The notes beneath the pieces were generated by a model that saw only the letters and a list, made by a program, of their open reading frames with translations, did not search any database and had not been told where the DNA came from. From Nocardiopsis sp. FR4 (GTDB lineage: Bacteria; Actinomycetota; Actinomycetes; Streptosporangiales; Streptosporangiaceae), in NCBI RefSeq assembly GCF_009830945.1, contig NZ_VWVV01000020.1, positions 1-64,000 on the forward strand: DNA of 64,000 nucleotides, given 5' to 3'. Positions within the stretch are counted from its first letter, which is position 1; every line of letters starts with the position of its first letter. Of this stretch, positions 26,086 to 34,280 are shown piece by piece. The translations under genes and the position numbers were made by a program.

Positions 26086-27573
26086 TCAGCGTCGACCTCC
26101 CGTCTTCTTAGCGACCAGATCCTGCATGAGTCTAAGCCTGGGCTTACCTAGCTGGCTCTTGGGAATCTCGTCGACTTGCACAAGGATCTGTGGAACCTTG
26201 TACTGGGAGAGGCGAGTGAGACAGTGTTTACGAAGCGCATTTGTGTCCACCTTCTCTGGACTAGTGAACACAGCGGCCAGATCCGGGTCTCGCCCCTCCT
26301 GCTCCGCCGCGAAGATGAAAGACTGGGCAACGCCGAATTCTGACAGGATGTTCGACACCTCGGTAGGATCGATTTTTCTGCCAGCGATGTTGATCCCTTT
26401 CCCGAGCTTTCCAGTGAAAAACAGGGATCCGTTGCGGATGATGCCCTCGTCGCCGCTCATAAAGTAGCCCGAGGAATCGATTTTCTGCTCCAGCTCTCCT
26501 GGAAAATTCAGGTAGCGGCTTCCCATGGAACTGCTTCGGACACGGATCTCCCCCGGCCCGCGCCCAGTGTCACTAGTTTTGATCGAAACACCGGGCAACG
26601 GGTAGCCCACGCCTCCTTCTGCGGAGGGGGACGGATCGAAGGTGAGAGGCCCTGTCTCCGCAATCCCGTAGTAGTTGTGGATCTTGATGCCGTGTCGGGA
26701 GAAGAGGTCTTGGGCGACTTCGGTGCTGAGGGGAGCTGCGGAGGAAAGTGAAACTCTGAGATTCTCCAGCCCTGGCAACGACTCTTCCCAGAGGAGCAAC
26801 GACTCATACAAGGGAGGAAATGCTGTCAACCGGGTGGGGCGGGCAGCTTTCAGATAACGTGCTACCCGACCGGCCGTGGGGAGACCGGACGACAACCACA
26901 GCTCCGATCCTGTCAAAAAGGACGGGAGGAGCGAAGTGTTGAAAGACAGTCCGTTGAACAGTCCTGCGAAGCAGAGGAGCCGTTCAGCAGTAGACATCCT
27001 GGTCCCCTCGCACCAGGCGAGGGCCGCGCGGTGGACTGCGTCTCCCGAGTACTCGATGCAGCTGGGCGCGCCTGTGGAACCCGAGCTGAATCGGCACACC
27101 TCGGTTTCGGGGAGCAGTTCGAAGCGTTGCTTCCGGCCAGGCGCGGCTTCGAGAATACTGGTTGCGTGGAACCGGTTGAAAAAATGCGACGTCGATTTGC
27201 CCTCGGCCACTGGGAGACTGCGGTCATGTAGGAAGACGTCGACGGAGCATGACGAGGAAATGAAATTGAGTTCGTATTCGCCGAAAGACGGGTCCACCAA
27301 GAATGGGACTGCGCCGCTGCGAAGCAGTCCGATGTAGATGATGACGTAGTCCACAGAGTTCGAGGCATAGATCGCGACCCGTGGCGTGCGCCCAGAGCCT
27401 AATACCGAGCCTTCCCTGTTGATCTGATGCCAAAGTTGGTCGAAAGAAGAGGCCACGCGGTCTGCTGCGGCGTCCAGTTCGTGGTATGCGACAGCTACCC
27501 GTCCATCATTAACAGCCGAGAGCTCTGCGTGGCGCCATATGCTCTCATTGACGACTTCTACGAGAACACCCAT
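26086..27573 (-). CDS. Stand-alone adenylation (AMP-forming) enzyme
   Basis: 495 residues. ANL core motifs in order: A3 FSSGSTGAPS (162-171), A5 YYGIAETG (301-308), A7 SGDEG (373-377), A8 FTGKLGKGINIAGRKI (386-401) and the A10 lysine in PKSQLGKPRL (Lys477). The A3 motif and Ser-rich character are closer to acyl-activating or free-standing A enzymes than to modular NRPS domains. It should activate an amino or other carboxylic acid and load it on the carrier protein encoded next. A substrate code needs a structural alignment I cannot run. Confidence 0.85.
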   Translation of the reverse strand: MGVLVEVVNESIWRHAELSAVNDGRVAVAYHELDAAADRVASSFDQLWHQINREGSVLGSGRTPRVAIYASNSVDYVIIYIGLLRSGAVPFLVDPSFGEYELNFISSSCSVDVFLHDRSLPVAEGKSTSHFFNRFHATSILEAAPGRKQRFELLPETEVCRFSSGSTGAPSCIEYSGDAVHRAALAWCEGTRMSTAERLLCFAGLFNGLSFNTSLLPSFLTGSELWLSSGLPTAGRVARYLKAARPTRLTAFPPLYESLLLWEESLPGLENLRVSLSSAAPLSTEVAQDLFSRHGIKIHNYYGIAETGPLTFDPSPSAEGGVGYPLPGVSIKTSDTGRGPGEIRVRSSSMGSRYLNFPGELEQKIDSSGYFMSGDEGIIRNGSLFFTGKLGKGINIAGRKIDPTEVSNILSEFGVAQSFIFAAEQEGRDPDLAAVFTSPEKVDTNALRKHCLTRLSQYKVPQILVQVDEIPKSQLGKPRLRLMQDLVAKKTGGRR

Positions 27574-27593
27574 GGTAGCTCTTTCGTCTCTCC

Positions 27594-28979
27594 TTATTCT
27601 CCATGCGCATACGCATTGACACTGCGGTCGCGCTTCTCTTCTCCCTCTCCGGAGTCGACCCCGAGCGCGAGCAGATATATGATATCTTCTTCTTGCGAAA
27701 GTCCGACAACCTCACGCCAGACACGTTCGTCGTAGCCGCCTACTGCGGTGACGCCAACTGATTCCTTCGCTGCTTTCAGGTAGACAAAGTGTGCTTTTGT
27801 GGAAGCCTTATACACACAGCTTCGTGTTCCATGCCACGTAAGAGCTCTTTTTTCACCATGGTTGACATAGAAAATTAAGAACACCTGCGCTTTTTTCAGG
27901 TGCACCTGACCGTTGCACGCGCGGGTGAGTGCATGTTCATCCTTTATGAAGTCACTTTGGACTACAGAACTGACTTCATCCGGTACGCTCAGTGGCCGTG
28001 CGGCGGGTATGAGACCGGACGGCATGACGACAGCCATACCCAACTCAGGTTTAGCATCCTCCCGGATATCGCTCTCCGCGTTCACCGAGAGAACCGAAAG
28101 AAGGGTTTCGATCTTCTCGTGAGGAAGATCTCCATCGGCAAAGCCCGTGCAGGAGCGCCTGATGCTGGACAGCTTCCGCCAATCACGTAGGGGCGGACCT
28201 TCGTGGAGCATGTCGGAGACAGAGCCAAACGCCGCTTCCTCCCCGAGGGTGCTGCCGTCGCCCGTGTCTTCCGGAAGGAGATATTGGGAGATGAAATCCC
28301 AACTGTATGATTCTAGTTCATTTTCGACAGTACCTTGGTTGAATATTGACTGTTCTTCTTCGGAGGACCACTGTTTCTCCGCTTTGCCCTGGCTTGGTAC
28401 GCACACGGAGAGCACGGAGTGCATCTCTCGGTGAGGAATGAAGTCAGCCAGGATTTTCCGCAGCTCAGGGCGGGGGATGTGGATGCTCAATCTGGCCATG
28501 CCGACTTCCTGGGCCGTACCCAGAAGAGCTGTCGCCGCGTGCCCCACGTCTAACTGTGCATAGAGGTAGCCCCGTTTGCCGTATTTTCGCATGGAGAGCC
28601 ATGGTCTCGACAGGACAAGAATGTAGGAGACCCGAGCTCTCTTGGGCCCAACCTCCACAAGCGGGAAGTAGACTCTGAGAGCTTCTTGGTCCACCGGAAG
28701 AACGCGGTAGGAGCGCCGATGAAGGTTCAGCCTTCTGGCGACCAGGTAGGTATCGCCTCTGTCTCGGCTCTCCCAAGAAAACACGATCGCATCGTATGGA
28801 TGGATTCCTCCTGCCGACGGAGCGTTGAGGGAGTTGCCTTGGCCGTACCGCATGAGCCCTTGCTCGAACAGGCGGAGGATGGAATAAAAATCATTCGGTG
28901 GAATATCGTCCTGCCGTCCGGGCGCCCGGCGTGACATCTGCATTTCTTTCAGCCAGTCGTCGGCACTCATTCCGATCAA
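27594..28979 (-). CDS. Tandem SagB-type/nitroreductase-fold oxidoreductase
   Basis: 461 residues with two related halves. The first has the SagB/McbC signature APSAGGIHPYDAIVF (about 53-67) and LYAQLDVGHAATALLGTAQE (about 139-158). The second has SIRRSCTGFADGDL and, near 395-440, GTRSCVYKASTKAHFVYLKA followed by GVTAVGGYDERVWREVVGL. SagB-type proteins are FMN dehydrogenases that oxidise azolines to azoles in thiazole/oxazole peptides, and they also occur in nonribosomal pathways. Two fused halves would give an internal dimer. As second gene of the operon, between a condensation protein and the adenylation enzyme, it probably desaturates or aromatises the product. Confidence 0.8.
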   Translation of the reverse strand: MIGMSADDWLKEMQMSRRAPGRQDDIPPNDFYSILRLFEQGLMRYGQGNSLNAPSAGGIHPYDAIVFSWESRDRGDTYLVARRLNLHRRSYRVLPVDQEALRVYFPLVEVGPKRARVSYILVLSRPWLSMRKYGKRGYLYAQLDVGHAATALLGTAQEVGMARLSIHIPRPELRKILADFIPHREMHSVLSVCVPSQGKAEKQWSSEEEQSIFNQGTVENELESYSWDFISQYLLPEDTGDGSTLGEEAAFGSVSDMLHEGPPLRDWRKLSSIRRSCTGFADGDLPHEKIETLLSVLSVNAESDIREDAKPELGMAVVMPSGLIPAARPLSVPDEVSSVVQSDFIKDEHALTRACNGQVHLKKAQVFLIFYVNHGEKRALTWHGTRSCVYKASTKAHFVYLKAAKESVGVTAVGGYDERVWREVVGLSQEEDIIYLLALGVDSGEGEEKRDRSVNAYAHGE

Positions 28980-28988
28980 TTCAACCTG

Positions 28989-30269
28989 CTAGATGATTTT
29001 GTTACCTTCAATGGCATTGATTATATTCCGAAGAAGCTCGCGCGCCGATGATGAGTCGAACTCGTTCCACATCACTCGGAGGGCGAGAAAGAGTTCGCTT
29101 CCGTTCTCGGCCACCAGGTAGAAGGATGGTCCGATGAGGTTTGACGGCCGGTGGAGCACGATTTCGTTGCTCTGGGCGTCAAACTTTCGTACGGGGCTGT
29201 TCTCTGGGACACGCTCGATGTAGTTGAAATAATAGCCGGGGAGCAGTGCATTTCCTGAAAACCTGGAGCCATCGAATGCAGCTAAGAGGTCTGTAGGATG
29301 ATAACAACCATTCTGATAGGCCGCGAAGGTCTTCTTCTGGATCCGCTTTGCGTAGGATTCGAGGCCCTCCGAGGGAACGGGATCGCATATTAGCGGAGTC
29401 CATTGATTGAGGCTTCCGACAAGATCGGTGGTTTTTTCGAAGTGCCGGTTGGCGCTCGCGATGTTGAGCGGAACGTTCGTGGGGCGAAGCTGCTGGTGGA
29501 CAGCAAGGCTGTATGCGGCTAGCAGTACATTACTTTCGGAAACCTTTGCTTCCTCTGCACGTATCTTGACCGCATTCTTGAGGGAACGCGATATGAAGGT
29601 ACCGGCGACAGCGCTCTTCTCATCAGCTGGATCAGGTGGATAATTCTCGCCCACTCTTTTCATCACCCGTTGAAGGTATGATGACGACCGAATTCTACGG
29701 TTCTTCCATGCCTCCGAATGTTGATCCATCGCAAGACGGGTTGGAGAGTACTCGACCTTTGGCATATCAGATCCGCCGAGAAAGCTATAGAAATCCCTTT
29801 TTAAGATATCCAGTGCGGTGGCGTCGACGGCGATGTGATGCATCACCAGAACGACATGTTGAGCTTCTTCCGCCGCGTGGAGTATCCAGAACTTCCACGG
29901 CTGAACCACTGTGATGTCGAATGCCTTGCGTCGTTCCTCCTCGGCTATTTTTTTAGCTTGACCTGGAGAGTTTTCCAGAGTCGTTTCGACAAGGTACAGG
30001 TTACCTTGGGGGGCAGTCTGAACGATCTGTTGTGGCTCATCAGGTTGGGAAAAATCGTAGACACAGCGCAAAGACTCGTGCCGACGCACGAGGGCAGTGA
30101 GAGACTCTTGGACATCCGAGGTTTTTGTCCCCGGTGGAAGAGACCAGGTCTGCCAGACGTTGGCGTATTCTTCCCGACCCTTAGCTATCGTTTCAAGGCT
30201 TCTCAGGATCGAAATCTGCCCGAAGGATAGAGGCGATACCCTCTCAATCTCTCCGCTCATTCTCCTCAA
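28989..30269 (-). CDS. Stand-alone condensation-domain protein with intact HHxxxD motif
   Basis: 426 residues, one condensation fold. LSFGQISILRSLE is the C1 motif, and the active site reads MHHIAVDA with His144, His145 and Asp149. VPLNIASANRHF and YFNYIERVPENSP fall in the second lobe. The TTG at 30269 and the ATG at 30260 (MSGEIERV) are both possible; GAGGAG lies too close to the ATG, while GGAG suits the TTG. It is the first large gene after the 10-codon ORF and hairpin, so its level is set by read-through of that hairpin. It should transfer the carrier-bound group to an amine or hydroxyl acceptor. Confidence 0.83.
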   Translation of the reverse strand: MRRMSGEIERVSPLSFGQISILRSLETIAKGREEYANVWQTWSLPPGTKTSDVQESLTALVRRHESLRCVYDFSQPDEPQQIVQTAPQGNLYLVETTLENSPGQAKKIAEEERRKAFDITVVQPWKFWILHAAEEAQHVVLVMHHIAVDATALDILKRDFYSFLGGSDMPKVEYSPTRLAMDQHSEAWKNRRIRSSSYLQRVMKRVGENYPPDPADEKSAVAGTFISRSLKNAVKIRAEEAKVSESNVLLAAYSLAVHQQLRPTNVPLNIASANRHFEKTTDLVGSLNQWTPLICDPVPSEGLESYAKRIQKKTFAAYQNGCYHPTDLLAAFDGSRFSGNALLPGYYFNYIERVPENSPVRKFDAQSNEIVLHRPSNLIGPSFYLVAENGSELFLALRVMWNEFDSSSARELLRNIINAIEGNKII

Positions 30270-30302
30270 GGATCTCCAAATCCAAATCTCATTACTGCAC
30301 GA

Positions 30303-30328
30303 GGGGGTGGGGCATACGCCCCACCCCC
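30303..30328 (-). terminator. Perfect 11-bp hairpin between the 10-codon ORF and the biosynthetic operon
   Basis: GGGGGTGGGGC (30303-30313) pairs perfectly with GCCCCACCCCC (30318-30328) around a 4-nt loop. It starts 8 bases after the stop of the 10-codon ORF and ends about 33 bases before the first large gene. There is no U run. It could terminate part of the transcripts, as between a precursor gene and its processing genes, or protect the short upstream message. Confidence 0.7.
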
Positions 30329-30336
30329 AGAATGAA

Positions 30337-30369
30337 TTAGACGTGGCCAGTCAGGTCGCGCTTCGACAT
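30337..30369 (-). CDS. Ten-codon ORF MSKRDLTGHV at the head of the biosynthetic operon
   Basis: The ATG at 30369 has AGGTGA five bases upstream. The ORF reads M-S-K-R-D-L-T-G-H-V and stops with TAA. A promoter with -10 at 30404-30409 would start transcription about 28 bases before the ATG, so this is the first cistron of the mRNA; a strong hairpin follows the stop. Known genes this small include mccA (seven codons, also followed by a hairpin) and the five-codon biarylitide precursor. Each codon occurs once, so there is no run of one regulatory codon as in amino-acid attenuators. It could be a peptide substrate of the pathway, a leader peptide that couples translation to the hairpin, or fortuitous. 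Confidence 0.5.
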   Translation of the reverse strand: MSKRDLTGHV

Positions 30370-30403
30370 TCTAATCACCTCGCTTTCTTTCGAGATGTTC
30401 ATG

Positions 30404-30433
30404 AACTTACAGTGATGGTCGAAACACAGTCAA
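30404..30433 (-). promoter_or_regulatory. Sigma-70-type promoter of the biosynthetic operon
   Basis: On the minus strand TTGACT (30433-30428) and TAAGTT (30409-30404) are separated by 18 bp, which fits the TTGACN / TANNNT pattern of actinobacterial housekeeping promoters. The predicted start near 30397 gives a short leader ahead of the 10-codon ORF. No other promoter is evident in the operon; gene junctions are short or overlapping. Confidence 0.6.
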
Positions 30434-30899
30434 GAGCTGGGTCTCTTGGTGCTTGTGTCACGGCTGGACCCTCTGAACTGCGCAAAGATTTGGCGAACCA
30501 TGAACTCCTTGCTTTATGTGATGCTTGACACACGCAAGGGTGGTTTTCAGGTAGCCCTTTCGCTCTGACGCTCTTGACTAAGGCCGTGCGGTGAGTCTTC
30601 TAAACATGAATGAGCAGGTCACAGGCCTGTGTCGAGCCTTTTTTGACCTTTGATCAGGCGGTTGACTGGAAGGGGGTGAGATCGAGCCCCGCCGATCGGA
30701 TGAATCCCCGCAGCAGTCCCGGGCGTCTCTGGGCCGACCGCAGGCGCGATCGGAGCACGCGTTCCAGCCTCGATTCTTCAGGGGTGATCGTTGCCTGACC
30801 GGGTCGTGGGCTCGCCCCGGTTTGTCCCGCAGGTGCGGGAGCGGGGCCACCGCGTGTGGCCGCGGACTGCGCCGGGATCCGCGGACCCGGAAGCCGAAC
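30434..30899. other. Region between the biosynthetic promoter and the IS1380 remnant
   Basis: No gene is supported. A 23-codon minus-strand ORF (30430-30501, MVRQIFAQF...) has AAGGAG only three bases before its ATG and ends inside the promoter, so I do not call it. G+C rises sharply near 30650, marking the right edge of the lower-G+C biosynthetic segment. Confidence 0.35.
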
Positions 30900-32333
30900 G
30901 CTCCCTCTCTCACATGCTCGTCGGGGTGGGGAATGCTCCTCAGGCGGGTGCGGGCAGGGCCTGCAACCGATCCCAGCAGGTAGTGAACGCATCCTTGTAG
31001 GGCCAGGTCCGATCGATGCGCACCAGAGGCGGCGGGCGTGGCGGTCCAGCGTGGTGGGCACGTGGTAGAGCCGGTGGCGCATCGTGACCGGCTCGGCCCG
31101 CACCAGTTCGGTCTCGTCGTGGCAGCCCAGCTGGCGGGTCCAGGTCCACGGCCATTGAGGCCGCCAGCACCTATCCTTGGTTGACGTCCCACGACGATGA
31201 GGGCAGGTTGCCCAGGCCCATGACCTTGTGGGTGCGCACCCGGTCCTCGACCACGGCGTGACAGCGGTGGATCACGTCCAGCCACTGGGGGTGGTGCGAG
31301 CCCGCCACCCGGTGCATGCGGGTGATGTTGGTGGCGGTGACGGTGTAGCGCCACCCGGTGCGCTTCTCCAACGCGGTGAGGTTCTTGGCCTGCCTGCCCG
31401 AGGGGCGGGTGCGGCGCACGACTAGCCGCAGCCCTTTCGGCCAGCCAGGGCGGGTGTTCAGCCCGGCCAGTTCTGCGACTCCGGTGTCCTCACGGACGCT
31501 GCCGTCAGGGCCCAGGCCCGCTTCTCAGGCGTCCTCGGGCAGGTGGGCGATCGCTTCCTCATCCGCGCCGGTGATGGCCCAGCCCACGGTGCGGCGGGTG
31601 GTGGTCAGCCCTTCGAGATAGGTGAGCAGGTCGTGGGTGGCTCCGGCCCTGTCGATACGGACCAGGAGTTTGGCGCCGACCTGCCCGGGGATCTGGGCCA
31701 AGGCCGCACGGATCACGGTGATGTGGTCGGCCACGGTGTTGGAGCCGGCGTTGCCCTTCCTGAGCAGGGTGGCCAGGGACTCGCTGGTGTTGGCGCACCA
31801 GGCCGCGAGGGGGTGGCGTCCGTAGGTGCGTTTGAAGGTGCCGGTGGCGCCTTCCCTGTTCGAGGCGGCGGTGACGATGGTGGCGTCCACGTCGATGAGG
31901 ATCCACTCTCGCAGTAGCTTGTCCGCGATGGTGATCCAGCGAACCCGCTGGGGCGTAGGTGCAGGAGGGTCCACACGTGGCGGTGGGTCTTGGCTCTGGA
32001 CTTGGCGATGGCGGTGTGCGTCATCTCATCGAGAGCGGTCAGGGTGCGCCACAGGGTGAAGTCTGAGGCGGGGGCTTCCAGGAGGTTGGTGGCTCCGGTG
32101 ACGATCGCTCCGGCCAGGGTGATCAGGGCGAGGGCCCGGTTGCGCCATCCGTCGGCAGTGCTGGAGGGTAGGACGTGGGACAGGGCGGTGGTGAGTCCGA
32201 TCCTGTCCGCGCAGGTCAGCTTGCGTTCCTGCTCGGGTGCTAGCAGGGTGTCGGCTCCTTGCCGCCCGGGGGTGGGGGCCTTGATGCGATCAAGTCTGAT
32301 CGCCCATCCGGCAAGTTCTGAACCACAGACCAA
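30900..32333 (-). pseudogene. Decayed IS1380-family transposase
   Basis: Pieces of one transposase appear in order across several minus-strand frames: RNRALALITLAGAIVTGATN and TLWRTLTALDEM (about 32150-31990); IDVDATIVTAASNREGATGT, TFKRTYGRHPL and LRKGNAGSNTVADHITVIRA (31900-31680); then TALEKRTGWRYTVTATNI and VEDRVRTHKVMGLGNLPSS (31380-31180). The DVDAT and GNAGSN motifs are typical of IS1380 transposases of about 460 residues. At least two frameshifts and in-frame stops (near 31950, 31525 and 31171) show that it is dead. Confidence 0.8.
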
Positions 32334-32454
32334 AGCTTTATCTACTGGTGACTACCGGGAAGGCGTTTTGAGCTCTGCGAGTATTCAGGACCGGTCCGGA
32401 GCCGAACCGCTCTGGGCGCTGTGGTGCCGCTGAATCCCGAGGCACGCGCGTCCC

Positions 32455-33453
32455 TAGATGAGTAATTCCAAGGGGTGCTTGGTCTGAGCATGAGGCGAGG
32501 GAGTCCAGGGTCATGTTGTGACGCAAGACCTGAACTCCCTCGCCTGTGCACTCTACGCCCGTACCGAGGCCCTCCTCAAAGCCCACCCCGACCTGGCTCC
32601 CTGGCGCCCCGCAATCGGCTTCCAGCCACGCCTGTCCGACGCCGACCTGGTCACCCTGGCCCTGATGCAGGCCCTGACCGGCCACACCAGCGAGGCCCGA
32701 TGGCTGCGCTATACCCGCACCTATCTGTCCGCACGCTTCCCCTACCTGCCCCAGCAAAGCGGCTACAACAAACGCCTGCGCAAAGCCACCGGGTTGATCC
32801 GCACCCTCATCCGCCACCTGGCCACCGATACCAGCGCCTGGACCGACGACACCTGGGTGGTGGACTCCACCCCCATCGAGTGCGCACGCTCCCGCGAGAC
32901 CGTTAAGCGCTCCGACCTGGCCGGATGGGCCGCCTATGGGTACTGCGCCTCCCACTCCCGGTTCTTCTGGGGGCTGCGCCTGCACCTGGTGTGCACCCTG
33001 AGCGGCCTCCCGGTCGCCTTCGCGCTCACCGGAGCCAAGGCCTACGAGCGCACCACCCTGGTGGGGATGTTCGAGAACGATCCCGGCCTGGTCGCTCAGC
33101 GCCCAGGACAGACGCTGATCGCGGACAAGAACTACTACGGGTGCGACTTCGAACGCTGTCTGGCCCAAGCGGGTCTGTCTTTGCTGCGTCCGGCCCGCAA
33201 GGGCGGGTCCTCACGGGCCAGGTCGGGTTGTTTCGGCCGTTGCGGCAGGTCATCGAGTCGATCAACCAGACCTTCAGGGGCCAGTTGGACCTGGAGCGGC
33301 ACGGCGGGCGCACTCCGGGCGGGGTGATTGCCCGGGTGCTCCAGCGGATCCTGGCGCTGACCGCCGCGATCTGGCACAACGACCGCACCGGCCAGCTGGT
33401 CCTACGCTCCCTGACGGCCTACGACCACTGACCCCTTGGAATTACTCATCTAG
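32455..33453 (+). mobile_element. IS982-family insertion sequence with perfect terminal inverted repeats
   Basis: The 20-bp repeat GATGAGTAATTCCAAGGGGT at 32457-32476 is found perfectly inverted at 33431-33450; pairing extends by two or three bases to a TAG/CTA at each edge. The 1.0-kb unit contains one transposase gene. A target duplication is not clear beyond the bases TA. It was inserted just upstream of the integrase fragment at 33464. Confidence 0.9.
32518..33431 (+). pseudogene. IS982-family transposase, single frameshift
   Basis: The first frame covers about 230 residues (LVTLALMQALTGHTSEARWL, DDTWVVDSTPIECARSRETV, GYCASHSRFFWGLRLHLVC, IADKNYYGCDFERCLAQAG). After RPARKG the homology jumps frame near 33210 and continues as FRPLRQVIESINQTFRGQLD, LERHGGRTPGGV, ILALTAAIWHNDR to the stop at 33431. 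The DDE residues lie on both sides of the shift. A plain frameshift mutation is most likely; programmed frameshifting is possible because the terminal repeats are perfect. Confidence 0.8.
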
Positions 33454-33463
33454 TGGCCCAGCC

Positions 33464-33720
33464 TTGGGGCTGCTGGTGCGCAACCGCGACGGCGGGGATC
33501 TGTCCACGCGGGCGATGAACGCGGTGGTGTGTGAGCGAGGGCTGTGGCCGGGATCTGGCTTTAACGACGATGGTGAACCGTTCGATCGGTACGTGCTACG
33601 CCACACTTTCGGCACTGACCTGGCGCGGCCGCAGCGGGCTGGCCCGTAATCGGTGAACCTGGTGACCGTTGCCGAGTGATGGGACAGGCCGACGCGACAC
33701 CATCTGAGGGAGCGGCCACG
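33464..33720 (+). pseudogene. Carboxyl-terminal remnant of a tyrosine recombinase
   Basis: RNRDGGDLSTRAMNAVVCER and then DRYVLRHTFGTDLAR contain the HxLRHTFGT box of tyrosine recombinases. After a frameshift near 33640, NLVTVAE and MGQADATPSEGA follow, as around the LGH box of such enzymes. Upstream residues are missing, replaced by the IS982 element, and no active-site Tyr is seen. It lies about 400 bp from the right att copy of element 1 and is probably the relic of another integrase. Confidence 0.5.
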
Positions 33721-34051
33721 GCGACAGTCCTCGTTTGCGGCTGGTGACACGTTTGTTGACGGCACCCCGTAATGGGGCGTGTGGGCGGTTGATACGCCTG
33801 GACGGCCCCTGGGGTAGGGGTATGGGGTGTTCGGGGCGGACGTGGCGGCACAGGGCGGTGTCCGCCCCAGTGCCGTTTCGGTGCGGCGGTCGGGGCGCGG
33901 GGTTGCCCCGCAGGGGCGGTGGATCTTAGTCCGATGGGGGTAGCGTGTACTGAGGTTCAACTGGGGAGCACGTATGGAGCACAAACGGCCCGGATTCGGG
34001 CCGCGCTCCTCGTCTGCTCGATTCGTACACCCCATCTGACCTGGAGTTTTA
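33721..34051. other. Right end of element 1; no gene seen
   Basis: Noncoding. It ends with GTGTACTGAGGTTCAACT, a GGAGCAC pair and CTGGAGTTTT immediately before the att copy, the same order as at the right end of element 3 and of the partial element at the start of the window. Confidence 0.55.
33965..33982 (+). promoter_or_regulatory. Paired GGAGCAC repeat at the right end of element 1
   Basis: Perfect heptamers at 33965-33971 and 33976-33982, 11 bp apart, about 70 bp left of the att copy at 34052, the same distance as in the other right ends. Confidence 0.5.
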
Positions 34052-34097
34052 TAGCGCACCCGGCAGGATTCGAACCTGCGACCATCGGATTAGAAGT
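34052..34097 (-). repeat. att copy B: tRNA-Arg 3' half, boundary of elements 1 and 2
   Basis: Same 46 bp as the intact tRNA 3' half, with one change in the CCA (CTA on the tRNA strand). After the anticodon loop the sequence continues as the left-end repeat of element 2. Confidence 0.85.
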
Positions 34098-34280
34098 GCC
34101 ATGGTTGCGTACCGTCACGTGTCCCTACGTACCGTTTCATGCCACCCCACCCGATCCGCCGTGCCGTCGGGTGCCGTGTCATGCCGTGTGGTGTCGCCCC
34201 AGTCCAAAACCGCGGAGCACAAACGGAGCACACACCGGCCCCTGACGGCGTCCGATGGCACCTCGCGAGGTCCTCGGAGC
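34098..34280. repeat. Element left-end repeat, copy 2
   Basis: Nearly identical to 741-930, with scattered substitutions. The 3' end of the gene at 34115-35074 reads into it, so the insertion or rearrangement placed this end inside or against a coding region. Confidence 0.75.

Noticed and set aside
30430..30501. 23-codon minus-strand ORF (MVRQIFAQF...) upstream of the biosynthetic promoter
   Set aside because: AAGGAG is only three bases from the ATG, the frame ends inside the predicted -35 box, and no promoter precedes it.
33205..33230. Programmed frameshift in the IS982 transposase
   Set aside because: No slippery heptamer is seen at the junction; a simple indel explains it, though intact terminal repeats leave some doubt.
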